From Stomorhina lunata (Eukaryota; Arthropoda; Insecta; Diptera; Rhiniidae): 64,000 nucleotides of DNA. Location of the stretch: contig OW121744.1 in the NCBI GenBank assembly GCA_933228675.1, forward strand, positions 99,238,026 through 99,302,025, given 5' to 3'. The notes under the pieces were generated by a model. It worked only from the letters and a program-made list of their open reading frames with translations. It was not told where the DNA came from and searched no databases. Below are positions 25,310 to 36,955 of this stretch, piece after piece. The first letter of the stretch is position 1, and every line of letters starts with the position of its first letter. The position numbers were made by a program, and so were the translations under genes.

Positions 25310-27110
25310 AAAGCTTTACATAGCGAATGTTTTCTATAGGAAGCTTTCGATAGCGAATGTTTTCTAAAAAAGATCTTTCGATATTAAAAGTTTTCTATAG
25401 GAAAGCTTTCGATATTGTTTCTATAGGAAAGTTCTTTTCTATATGAAATCTTTCGATATTCAAAGTTTTATAAAGGAAATCAAAAGTTTTCCATAGATAA
25501 TCTTTTCATATCGAAAGTTTATAGTTAAGAAGCATTTCGAAATCAAAAAGTTTATATAAGAAATCTTTAGATATTGGCATTTTTATATTGGAAAGCTCGA
25601 AGATTTATGTAGGAAATCTTCAGATTGGCTTTTTTTTATTGGAATTGTTTTTAGTGGAAAGTTTTTGGTTTTCATTGACTATGCATTTGATATTAAAAGT
25701 ATCCTCTAGATAATCTGTTGATATAAAAGGTTTTTAATCTGAAATATTTTGATAATTTTATATAAGAAATTTTTTGGTATTGAAAGTTTTATATAAGAAA
25801 TCTTTTGATATCGAAAGTTTTCTATAGAAAATCTTTCAATATCAAAAGTTTATTATAGGAAAACTTTCGACATCGAAAGATTATGAAAGCCTTTTTTTTC
25901 AAAAGTTACCTATAGGAAAGCTTTGATATTGAACGTTTTTAATAAGAAAGTTTTATATAAGAAATCTTTCGATATGGAATGTTTATTATAGGAGTTCTTT
26001 CGACATTGAAAGTTTTATATGGGCATTTTAATTATAAACAGTTTTTGAGAAAGCTTTAGATATTAAAATTATTAAAAAAAAGCTTTTGATATTGAAATGT
26101 TCGCATAGGAAAGTTTTATATAAAAAGTTTTTTATCCGAAATATTTTGACGACAAATGTTTTATATAGGAAATCTTTCGATATCGAAAGTTTATTATAGA
26201 AAATCTTTCGACATCGAAAGTTTTATATAAGAAAGCTTTAGATAAAAAATGACAGTTTTTGTTATTAGATATTAAAAGTTACCTGACGGAAGGCTTTTAT
26301 ATTGAAAGTTTTTAGTAGGAAAGTTTTATATAATAAATCTTTCGATATCGAATGTTTATTATAAGAATCCTTTCAAAATCAAATGTTTTATATAGGAATT
26401 TTTGATATAATCAGTTTTTTTAAAAACTTTAGATGTTAAAGTTATCTATAGTAAAAACTTTTGATGTTGAAATTTTTCTATAGGAAAGTTTTATATAAAA
26501 AGTTTTCTATCTGAAATATTTTGACGACAAATGTTTTGTATAAGAAATCTTTCGATATCGAAAGGTTTATTATAGAAAACCTTTCGACATGGAAAGTTTT
26601 ACATAAGAAAACGTTAGATAAATAATAACAGCGTTTTATTGGAAAGCTTTTGATGTGGAATGTTTTTAGTAGCTTTCTATCCAAAAAATAAAAAAGTTTA
26701 AGCTTTTGATATTGACATTTTTCTAAAGGAAGTTTCATAAAGAAAGTTTTATTTAAAAGTTTTCTTTATGAAATATTCGAAAGGTTTATTATAGAAAGCC
26801 TTTCGACATCGAAAGTTTTACATAAGAAAACTTGAGATAAATAATAACAGCTTTTTATTGGAAAGCTTTTGATGTGGAATGTTTTTAGTAGCTTTCTATC
26901 CGATAAATGTCGAAAAAAGTTTAAGCTTTTGATATTGAAATTTTTCTAAAGAAAAGTTTTATTAAAAAGTTTCAACATCGAATGTTTTATATGAGAAAAC
27001 TTTAAAAACTTTTCAGTTTTTAATTGAAAAGCTTTTGATGTGGAATGTTTTTGGTAGAAAGTTTTAGGTATTGAAAGCTACATATAGGAAAGCTTTTAAT
27101 AAGAAATCAC
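25310..27110. repeat. Minisatellite with GAAAGTTTTCTATAGGAAAG and CTTTCGATATCGAAAG
   Basis: A degenerate tandem array inside TIR element copy 2. Units alternate CTTTCGATATCGAAAG palindromes with TTTTCTATAGGAAA or TTTTATATAAGAAA, about 20-35 bp apart. Longer blocks repeat as well: 26,130-26,260, 26,510-26,610 and 26,760-26,830 share ATCTTTCGATATCGAAAG with following ACATCGAAAGTTTTA. It is homologous to the minisatellite of copies 1 and 3 and loosely related to the intron's other CTATAG-containing arrays. Confidence 0.8.
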
Positions 27111-27419
27111 TATACAACCAACCGAAAACTTTAAGATAACATAATTTGGCTTTTAAAAAATATATATTTTTTGTAAGGAATAAGTAAAGGCTTTTAAGAA
27201 AATTACTTAAATAGCCTTTAATTTTGATAAAATTACCTTGAATTTTTGTGAGGAAGTGTATTTAAGTTAAATACATTGCAATCACAAAAAAAAAAATCAA
27301 TTTCGAAAAAGTGTGAGTTAGGGCCTTCCCACATGAGACCAACGAATATTCAGATTTCTATATATATACAAATTTTTCCTTTATAAATCAGTAAACTATA
27401 CATTTGATCATCTTATGAT

Positions 27420-28235
27420 CTTAAGAAAAGTTGTTGCACATGAGCCGACGAATACATACAAGTTGTTATGACCAAGTTCCGACAGGTGGCGCCACTGAAA
27501 ATAGCTTAAAGTTAGTTAAATCTTAAACTGTGCCTTTGATAAGTTGTTGCTTATGAGCCGACGAAGGCTTCTAAGTTGGTATGACCAATTTTCGATAGAT
27601 GGAGCTAGTAAAATTACTCATGACGAATGCTATGACTAATGTTTCTAATCAATTTCCGATAGATGGCGCCACTGAACTTTGTTAAAAATGAATTGAAACG
27701 TAAACTATGCATATGCATTTAAAAATATAAATAGGAAAAGTTGTTGCGCATGAGCCCACGAATACATACATGTGGTATGACCATGTTCCGACAGGTGGCG
27801 CCACTGAAAATTGATTAAAGTTAATTAAATCGTAAACTGTGCCTTTGATAATACTATGATCTTTAGCAAAGTTGTTGCACATGAGCCGACGAAGGCTTCT
27901 AAGTTGGTATGACCAATTTCCGACAGGTGGCGCTAGTGAAAATTACTCAAAATGAATTAAATCGTAAAATGTGCACTTGGTTATCAGCAAAGCAAAGTTG
28001 TCGGGCTTAAACCGACGAAGGTTTCTAAAATGGTAAGTCTTACTTTCGATAGGTGGCACCACTGAAAATTATTCAAATTAAATTAAATCGTAAACTGGGC
28101 ATTTGATCATTCTATGGTCTTCAGCAAAGTTGTTGTTAATGAGCCGAGTAAGGTTTCTAAGTTGGTGCGACTTATTTTCGCTAGATGGCGCTACTGAAAG
28201 TTAATTAAAATAAATTAAATCGAATTTGGTCATTA
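27420..28235. repeat. 132-bp tandem array with seven CTCF-core-like motifs
   Basis: Repeats of GTTGTTGCACATGAGCCGAC, then AAGTTGGTATGACCAATTTC, then a G-rich core, then ACTGAAAATTA and AAATCGTAAACTGTGC. The core is AG(A/G)TGGCGC(C/T) at 27,484, 27,661, 27,793, 27,925 and 28,183, with single-mismatch versions at 27,597 (AGATGGAGCT) and 28,051 (AGGTGGCACC). Spacings are 113, 64, 132, 132, 126 and 132 bp. The core is the best-kept part of the unit and matches the known core of the insect CTCF insulator motif. Function is inferred only. Confidence 0.8.
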
Positions 28236-28385
28236 TTTGAATATTTGTTTAATGTCTTTCCTTCAAACTTAATTTAGTTGGTGGAGCAGCAACGCGCGCA
28301 CGTTACAACTAGTCTACTTTGTAAATCTTTCTGAGAGTCCCTAAGGTATGCTACAAATTCGATCGATATCGAATACGATGATTAC

Positions 28386-29838
28386 TGATTCTAGAACTTA
28401 TCTTATTTAGAATTGATACCAGAATTGATGTCATTCTAGATAAGATTCTAGCAGATTTCAAAACTAATCCTCGAACTTTACTATTCGATTTTGTTAAGCT
28501 GTAGAAAATACATTTCCCTTGAGACCATTTTAACTAATTTTCTCTAGAGGGATTTGTTTTCCAAGTAAAAGCAAACAAATTTATACCAAGAACCCTCTCA
28601 TCATTTAGGTACATGTGTTTTTTTTTTCTCCCACTTCATCCAGCCATTTCGCATTTTCGCGTTGAGCTAATAAAAATATTGGTGAAAACATTATTATTGT
28701 ATTTCACTTATTTGTTGTATTGGTGTTTGTAATAAATTCAAAATTTTAGTGCCTACTTTAAGGCAGTCGCTCCTGTGTATGTGTCTGTTTGTCTGTCTTT
28801 GCGTGTTGGGGCTGTTGAATGTAATAAACATGCGTTCGAGGCTACAATCGAATAGAATACAAATCTCTGGTGTATTTGTATTTATTTTTGAATAAATATT
28901 TGCATAAAATTCATGTATAATACGTTCATTTATATCTACGGGAGTATATAAAGTAATACCTAATATTTTTTATTCAATATTTGCAAAGTTCAAACAAGAA
29001 ATAAAAAAACGAAAAAAGTGAAATCCACCTCTAGTCAAAAGTGAATTGTGATTGAAATTATTTCGTTGTTATTGAATTTTTACGCAGTTACTTTTTTTTT
29101 TTCATTATTATCACGGCAAACCTCATCATTTTGTTTGTGATAAACGGAAAAACTTTACTAAAGGCGCTGGCCCTGATGATGATCATCGTCATATCCTAGC
29201 CGTCGTCATTATTAATGTTATTATTATCATTTGTTTTTATTTTTTGTTTCGGAGGTTAATGTAAAATCTTTGTTGTTTATAAAATGTAAACGAGCAAAAT
29301 AAATAAATGATTTTATATTTTGTATATTTTTAAATTTACAGTTGTATTTTCTACTCATTTTGACGTGTTACTTGTTATGGAAATATTCTGTGCAGTCCTG
29401 TTTTCTAAACTTGTTGGGGTTGTTAAATATTCATCTGTTCCAAAAGTTCAATTTTTTATAATTTCTTACATGTTTTGCAGTAGCTAAAATTTTTTGAATC
29501 TTTTACTTTTTTTTTTGCTTTTTTTCCTTTTGTTGAGAAATCCCTTAACATTTATTTTTTTATTTTTGGGATTTTCATTTTGGTATTTAATATGTCTGAA
29601 AGAGCCCACAAAGAAAAAAGAGCTATACAATTCCCTTGAAATGATTTTTCTCCCCAATTTGTCATCATTAAATGTTGCAAAAATGATTTGAGTTATTTGT
29701 TAGAGAATTGTGACTCAGTCTTTTTTCAATTTATCAAATGTTGTTAAAACAATTACTTTTTATTGTCTCTTATTTTTTCGAAATTAATATTGTATAAATA
29801 TCTAAAATGGGGATTTATTAATAAATAATTCTAAAGCT
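28386..29838. other. Unique intronic DNA, no gene recognised
   Basis: Moderate-complexity sequence containing GATGATGATCATCGTCAT near 29,173-29,190 and CTGTCTGTC strings near 28,785. A T-rich 65-codon frame at 29,494-29,691 shows no family motif. Its greater sequence complexity compared with the rest of the intron makes it a reasonable place to look for conserved intronic enhancers, but nothing specific is seen. Confidence 0.45.
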
Positions 29839-31535
29839 CCTAAAAGTATGCTATGCTTATTAAATTTTTTAGTAACAATTAATTAAAGCACCTAAAAGTA
29901 TGCATTTCTATAGAAAAATATTTCTAAAGAAAATTTTTTTCTATAGAAAAATATTTCTAAAGAAAATTTTTTTCTATAGAAAAATATTTCTAAAGAAAAT
30001 TTTTTTCTATAGAAAAATATTTCTAAAGAAAATTTTTTTCTATAGAAAAATATTTCTAAAGAAAATTTTTTTCTATAGAAAAATATTTCTAAAGAAAATT
30101 TTTTTCTATAGAAAAATATTTCTAAAAAAAATTTCTATAGATAAATATTTCTTTGGAAAATTTTTCTAAAGCAAAATATTTCTTTTTAAAATTTTTCTAT
30201 AGAAAAATATTTCTAAAGAAAATTTTTCTATAGAAAAATATTTCTAAAGAAAATTTTTCTATAGAAAAATATTTCTAAAGAAAATTTTTCTATAGAAAAA
30301 TATTTCAAAAGAAAATATTTCTTTGGAAAATTTTTCTATAGAAAAATATTTCTAAAAATTTTTCTATAGAAAAATAATTCTAAAGAAAATTTTTCTATTG
30401 AAAAATAATTCTAAAGAAAATTTTTCTATAGAAAAATAATTCTAAAGAAAATTTTTCTATAGAAAAATAATTCTAAAGAAAATTTTTCTATAGAAAAATA
30501 ATTCTAAAGAAAATCTTTCTATAGAAAAATATTTTTAGAAAAAATTTTTCTATCGAAAAATATTTTTAAAGAAAATTTTTCTATAGAAAAATATTTCTAA
30601 AGAAAATTTTTCTATAGAAAAATAATTCTAAAGAAAATTTTTCTATAGATAAATAATTCTAAATAAAATTTTTCTTTGGAAAATTTTTCTAAAGAAAAAT
30701 ATTTCTTTTTAAAATTTTCCTATAGAAAAATATTTCTAAAGAACATTTTTCTATAGAAAAATATTTCTAAAGAAAATTTTTCTATAGAAAAATATTTCTA
30801 AAGAAAATGTTTCTATAGAAAAATATTTCTAAAGAAAATTTTTCTATAGAAAAATATTTCTAAAGAAAATTTTTCTATAGAAAAATATATCTAAAGAAAA
30901 TTTTTCTATAGAAGAATATGTCTAAAGAAAATTTTTCTATTAAAAAATATTTCTAAAGAAAATTTTTCTATAGAAAAATATTTCTAAAGAAAATTTTTCT
31001 ATACAAAAATATTTCTAAAGTCAATTTTTCTATAGAAAAATATTTCTAAAGAAAATTTTTCTATAGAAAAATATTTCTAAAGAAAATTTTTCTATAGAAA
31101 AATATTTCTAAAGAAAATTTTTCTATAGAAAAATATTTCTAAAGAAAATTTTTCTATAGAAAAATATTTCTAAAGAAAATTTTTCTATAGAAAAATATTT
31201 ATATTGCAAATTTTTCTATAGAAAAATATTTCTATTGAACATTTTTCTATAGAAAAGTATTTCTATTGATAATTTTTCTATAAAAAAGTATTTCTATAGA
31301 TCAATAATTCTATTGAAAATTTTTGTATAAAAAAAATATTTGTATTGAAAATTTTTCTATAGAAAAATATTTCTATTGAAAAATTTTCTATAGAAAAATA
31401 TTTCTGTTGATTAATTTTCTATAGAAAAATATTTCTATTAAAAAATTTTCTATAGAAAAATATTTCTATTAAAAATTTTTCTATAGAAATATTTGTATTG
31501 AAAATTTTTCTTTAGAAAAATATTTCTTTTGACTT
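29839..31535. repeat. Satellite array S10, 31/33-bp CTATAGAAAAATATTTCTAAAG unit
   Basis: About 50 copies of a unit combining TTTTTCTATAGAAAAA with TATTTCTAAAGAAAA. The first seven copies (29,905-30,130) are 33 bp and nearly identical, giving an artefactual 89-codon frame with an 11-residue repeat. The rest are 31 bp. Variants are grouped: AATAATTCTAAAG at 30,370-30,650 and ATTTCTATTG from 31,200 on. Two CCTAAAAGTATG motifs (29,839-29,850 and 29,891-29,902) sit at the left edge, as at other arrays in this window. Confidence 0.94.
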
Positions 31536-32389
31536 TAACTTAGAACTTAAAGTATCACAAAATTCCCTCTCGTCTTTTCTATTGAAAAACTAATCTAATA
31601 ATTTCTCTGATTTGTTAAGAATGATTTATGTGTTTAAGTTCTTTGTCCTATCAGTTCTTCTTGTTAAGCCTTTAAGTAGGCAATGACTTTTGTTAAACAA
31701 TTCCCAAATACTCAAAACTTAACTCATTTACTGCCAAGAACTTTTCCGACACAAAAAAATTAATTTTATTTGAACTAAAGACTATTTTTTTTTTTGGTGG
31801 TCAGAGTCAAAAACTTTGTTAATTTTTGTTATGATCATAACAATAAAGCTAATATATTTAAGGGATATTAAATAAATTTTTATTAAACACCAACAAAAAA
31901 ATTTAATTAATTTTTGCCTTAACCATAATCAGATTTCAAGGATTTTTCTTAATAGCAAACAAATTAACTTTAACGAAAACTTAATATTTTGTTTGAGTTT
32001 GAGTGAAAACAAAATTCCCTCTAGATTAAATCATGACGAAACTGAAATCATTCATCACGTAATTTATAGCCACTTTTTTTTAAAGAATGATTTATGTTTA
32101 ATAAATTTTGTTTTTTTTTTATTATTTAAAAGGTTCCTCTTGTTTTTAATGAATAAAATAAACAAGAGTTGGACTGTTTAAAAAAAATTTTTTCTTTCAA
32201 ACTCTTATGGTTTTAAAACTGACACTGTCCAAAATCCCTTGTGGTAAATCATTACAGAGTTTTCCGTATAACTTCATCAAACTTTTATGAAATAAAAAAG
32301 TTGGAAAGTAGAGTCGGTAAAGAGATTACTCAAGATACCCTATAGTTTTTGTGAATTTATTTCCAATTTCATACCAAAGCTTTTGGCAA
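31536..32389. other. Unique intronic DNA, no gene recognised
   Basis: AT-rich spacer. AAAATTCCCTCT and GAATGATTTATGTTT each occur twice (about 31,559 and 32,011; 31,619 and 32,085). This suggests an old duplication of about 450 bp. Two open frames of 62-63 codons have no recognisable motif. Confidence 0.45.
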
Positions 32390-33990
32390 CTGAAACTGAA
32401 CCAAAATCTTGAACTGAATCTAAAACTCATTCTCTATAATATAAAGATGTTGCACTTCCATACATTGATTTGCCATATGGTACTTTTGAAAAGTCCCATA
32501 CAAAAACGGGAGTATACCGTTTTTACTCTAATACTGAAATAACTTATGGAGACGATTATCCAATCGGAGAAAGCTAAGGCACACACACGTGCTTATTTTA
32601 ATTTAAAAAGTCCGCTTTTAATCTATTTCGGAAACAACTAATGGAGACGATTATCCAATGGAAGAAATCTAAGGCACATACACGTGCTTAAAATGTATTT
32701 TTGTTTGTGGCGTCTGAAGGTAAACTTAGAGTTGACCTTTGAACTTAATCTCAAAATGGACTTCTTAATCTAAATGTACCTCTGAATCTAAAGCCGATTA
32801 TAGAAATGTATCTTAAACTGTATCTAGAACTGAAACTAAAACCTAACCTTTAGGGGATTTTGGAACTAAATTTAAGAGAACTCACAACTGACCTCAGAAC
32901 TGAGTCTCAGAATAAGCCTTAAACTGAATGTACCACTGAATCTAAAACCCATCATACAACTCTATCGTAAACCCAACTTTAAACAAAATTTAAATCTTAA
33001 TCAAGAACTAAACCAAGAAATTAACCTTAGATTTCCCCTTTGAACTTAATATCAAAATGGACTTTAGGCTAAATGTACCTCTCAATCTAAAAACGATCAT
33101 ATAAATTAATCTAAAACTGTTTCTTAAACTGAAACTAGAACTTAACCTTTGGCAGAATTTGGATCTAAATGTACGACTGTGTTAAAAAGCAACCCGACAA
33201 GTGTATTTAACATTCAACCTTGAACTGATGCTTAACCCTCTTCAACTGACGTAAACAAATTTTTGCTATTATATTGACATGGTAGACAATAATTCCATGG
33301 CTTATATTTTCCAAAATCCGATTTGTAATACAAATAAAACCCTTTTTTTATTGTTTATAAATATGCATTATTATTTTTGTATCTGCTAGAAAACCACGTC
33401 AGTCGCAGAGGGTTAAACTGAATCTCGAACTGAACCTAGAACTTAACTTTTAGCTGAATTTGAAATTTAATCTAGAACTAAAACTAAAATAGGACCTAGT
33501 AAATCCAGAACTGAACGTATAACTGAAACAAGAACTGACCTTTGAACTTAATCTCAAAATGGATCTTAAATTGAACTAAATATATGACTGAATCTAAAAT
33601 GAGTCTATAACTGAACCTAAACAGGCTTAAATTTAAAAGTGAATCTAAAACTCAATTTATAAGTGGATCTAGAACTATATATATATATCAAAATGGACCT
33701 AGAACTGAATCTTAAACTGAATCTGAAACTCCAAAAATTTTCATTTAAACCTCAATCTAGATCTGAATTTAAACCCTGAACCCAAAACTAAATCTACAAG
33801 TTAACCTAGAATCTAAAACTTAACCTAGAACTGAATTTAAAACGGAGCCTGTGGACCGATTACAATTTTTTACAGTTTATGATGACCCTTCGCTGGACCT
33901 GGAACTAAACCTTAAACTAAATCGGAAACAAAAATTGTTTTTAGTTTCGATTGAACTCATAACTATACTTTAAACTGAATCTTGAATTAT
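32390..33990. repeat. Degenerate ~12-18-bp minisatellite (AACTGAATCTAGAACTGAAC)
   Basis: Loose tandem repeats of GAACTGAACCTA / AACTGAATCTAA over about 1.6 kb, interrupted near 33,240-33,410 by non-repeat sequence. A separate ~55-bp direct repeat, GGAGACGATTATCCAAT... GGCACACACACGTGCTTA, is at about 32,547 and 32,641. The motif is the reverse complement of the GAGTTCTAGGTTGACTTC repeats at 22.9-23.8 kb, so both probably share an origin. Confidence 0.75.
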
Positions 33991-34044
33991 GGATCAACTC
34001 TTACAAAACTTTTGATTCCGATGTTCAGATTTATTTGGGAGCTA

Positions 34045-34320
34045 CCATTAGTTTAGGTTAGAAGGGCTTTACCAATTTGGCACCTTTAGTCGGAGACATA
34101 ATGGGTACATTGCGATCCTTCCGTATAGAAAAAAAATAAAATAAAAAATATACATAGGACAAAGGATCGATCATACAAAACTTTGGTAATCGGTGAGCAG
34201 ATTTATTTGGGAGCTATCGTTTTAGAGTCCATTTGTGGAATCTAAAACTTAAGTCTCTGATTTCTTTCCTATATTCGGTTTAGGCCATAGGGCTCTGGAT
34301 GCACTACAAGTTTTTGTGAT
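34045..34320 (-). mobile_element. Decayed 3' end of an RNase H-type non-LTR element
   Basis: The part around 34,270-34,305 (CGGTTTAGGCCATAGGGCTC) matches 43,229-43,265, where it encodes the end of the RNase H region (RALWPKP on the minus strand). The part at 34,045-34,120 (GGTTAGAAGGGC, then GCACCTTTAGTCGGAGACAT and ATGGGTACATTGCGATCCTT) matches the 3' UTR-like sequence at 42,785-42,855 of the same element. Only these ends are recognisable, so this is a short decayed copy. Confidence 0.55.
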
Positions 34321-35036
34321 TTGATCATTGATTCAAGACTTGATCACCAGATATGTGTAACTTGCAGGTAAGGTCGTTTTATATTTAGTTCCATATGGCT
34401 CAGGTTTAGGTCTGAACCTTGGCTTGTTGCTTCATTAACGATTTCATTCATTGATGTTGCAGTGTCAAGAGGACCAACAGAGCCAAAACCCTATAATTGA
34501 TCGATATATCTAATAGAACTATCCAACTTTTCTTAACCAGCATTGATGTGATTCTATATTCTTGTAAAGCATAAGGAGCAACCTGTCTGTCCATCCCTAG
34601 CTATAGATTTTGAAAATAAGTTGCCTTTAAGAATTTCTGCATGAAAGACGCCAAACCAGTGAACATTATTGATCCAAAACTATGGTAAAATTTTGAACAA
34701 TTGTCACGACATTTTAAAAATTGTTAAAGTTCATACTTAAATCTCCTTTACGACTTATAAGCATTTAAGTGCTTTCCGGTCATAAAAGCCTTGACAAGAA
34801 AAGGGACCGATCTGTGGAAGGTACGAAAAGCGACTTGTGACAAAAAATTAAAAAACTTTAATAGACTCAGGAAATGTTTTTAAATTAATCGGTGGAATTC
34901 TATTAAAAATTTCGATCTGTGCTTTGACCTTTAGAATTCATGAACTTAGGATGCGATTCTGACTTCATCGATATATAATATTTAAGAATAGGGAGTTTCT
35001 TAGAGCTCATTTATAGGAGGTATGAAACATTACAAA
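34321..35036. other. Unique intronic DNA, no gene recognised
   Basis: A spacer between the decayed LINE 3' end and TIR element copy 3. No tandem structure and no open frame of note. Confidence 0.45.
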
Positions 35037-36955
35037 CTTGGGCCAAATCGACGCTATCGATATCGATCGAAATGTAAGATATTTCAGAAACATTTGTGTA
35101 GCATACTTTTAGGATAACCAAAAATTTCCAGCGGGTTTCCATTAAATGAATTTAAGGAAAGCTTTCGATATTGAAAGTTTGACTTGGAATGTTTGGAAGG
35201 AAATCAACAGTTTTCTATAGAAAATCTTTCCATATCGAAAGTTTATTATTAGGAAGCATTTGGAAATCAAAAGATTTATATAGGAAATCTTCAGATATTG
35301 GCATTTTGACATTGGAAAGCTCGAAAGATTTTTATAGGAAATCTTAAGATATTTTCATTTTTGTATGGAATGTTTTTAGTATAAAGCTTTGTATATAAAA
35401 AGTAACTTTTAGGAAATCTGTTGATATAAAAGGTTTTCAAACCTAAATATTTTGACGACAAAAGTTTTATATAAGAAATCTTTTGATATTGAAAGTTAAC
35501 TATAGAAAATCTTTTAATATCAAAAGTTTATTATAGGAAGTTTTTCGACATCGAAAGTTTTATATAGTTTTTTTTTCCGGAAAGCCCTCGATATGGAATG
35601 ATTTTAGTTGAAAGCTTTTTATGTCAAAAGTAACCTATAGGAAAGCTTTGATATTGAAAGTTTTGTATATGAAAGTTTTATATAAGAAATCTTTCGATAT
35701 CGAATGTTTATTATAAGAATCCTTTCGTTATAGAAAGTTTTATATGGGAATTTTTATTATACACAGTTTTTGAGAAAGCTTTAGATATTAAAGTTATTTA
35801 AAAAAATGTTTTTAATATTGAAATTTTCCTATAGCAAAGTTTTATATAAAAAGTTTTCTATTTGAAATATTTTGATGACAATATTTTATATAGGAAATCT
35901 TTCGATATCGAAAGTTTATTATAGACAATTTTTCGACATCGATAGTTTTTTATAGGAAAACATTAAAAAAGTAATGACAGTTTTTTATTGCAAAACTTTT
36001 GATGTGAAATATTTTTAGTAGAAAGTTTCAGATTTTAAAAGTTACCTAATAGGAAAGTTTTCTATTCGAAAAATATCGACAAAAGTTTTATAAGAAATCA
36101 TTATACATCCAACCGAAGGCTTTAAGATGCGAAAGTTTTCGAGTATTTGTTGATGCGACGACAAATAATTTGGCGAGATAGGGTTTTTAAAAGCTTTTTT
36201 TTAGGAAAGTTTTATATAAGAAATCTTTCGATATCGAATGTTTATTTCAGGAATCCTTTCGACATCGAAAGTTTTATATAGGAATTTTCAATATAAACAG
36301 TTTTTTAAAAAGCTTTAGATATTAGAGTTATATATAGGAAAAACTTTTGATATTAAAAATTTTCTATAGGAAAAGTTTTATAACTATAAAAAGTTTTCTA
36401 TAAAAAGTTTTCTATCTGAAATATTTCAGCGACAAATGTTTTATATAAGAAATTTTTCGATATCGAAAGTTTATCATAGAAAAACTTTGGACATCGCAAG
36501 TTGTATATCTAAAGTTTTCAGATAAATAATGACTGTTTTTATTGGAAAGCTTTTAATGTGAAATGTTTGTAGTAGAAAGTTTAAGATATTAAAAGTTAAC
36601 TATAGGAAAGCTTTTCATATTAAAAGTTTTCTATCCGAAAATGCTGTCGACAGAAGTTTAATATAAGAAATCATAAAAATCCAACCAAAAGCTTTAAGAT
36701 TCGAAAGCTTTTTATTATTTGTAGATGCAACGACACATAATTTGCCGATGTAGGGCTTTAAAAAAATATATTTTTTTTTTTAGGAATAAGTTAGAGCTTT
36801 TAAAAAAATTACTTAAATAACCGCTAAATTTAATAAAATTGAACTAAATTTTTGTGAGGAGGTGTATTTCAGTTAAATTGGAATAACAAAAAAAAAAAAA
36901 AAAACAATTTCGAAAAAGTGTGAATTAGGGCCTTTCTACATAAGACCAACTATAT
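35037..36955 (+). mobile_element. TIR element copy 3 (right TIR not found)
   Basis: The left end has CTTGGGCCAAATCGACGCTA, a CGATATCGATCGAAA palindrome and CATACTTTTAGG at 35,102-35,113, in the same order as copy 2. It continues with the same minisatellite (35,150-36,660) and the same conserved module, up to GGCCTTTCTACATAAGACCAAC near 36,930-36,950. Parts are duplicated internally (35,640-36,110 resembles 36,190-36,680). No inverted right end was recognised downstream, so the copy is truncated or its right TIR is too diverged. Confidence 0.55.

Larger units (their letters stand above)
25145..28385 (+). mobile_element. TIR element copy 2, with minisatellite and CTCF-like array (3.2 kb)
   Basis: The left end starts CTGGGGACAAATTGCCGCAT followed by a CGATATCGATCGAAAA palindrome and CATACCTTAGG (25,210-25,220). 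The right end carries the inverted counterpart: CCTAAGGTATG at 28,340-28,350 and TCGATCGATATCGAA near 28,361-28,375. The order inside is minisatellite (25,310-27,110), conserved module (about 27,120-27,350, ending CACATGAGACCAACGAA), then a 132-bp tandem array (27,420-28,235). The same module occurs in copies 1 and 3. No transposase frame was found. The right TIR is diverged, so its exact outer edge is uncertain by a few tens of bases. Confidence 0.65.

Noticed and set aside
29900..30169. 89-codon frame with an 11-residue repeat
   Set aside because: Translation of the 33-bp units at the start of array S10.
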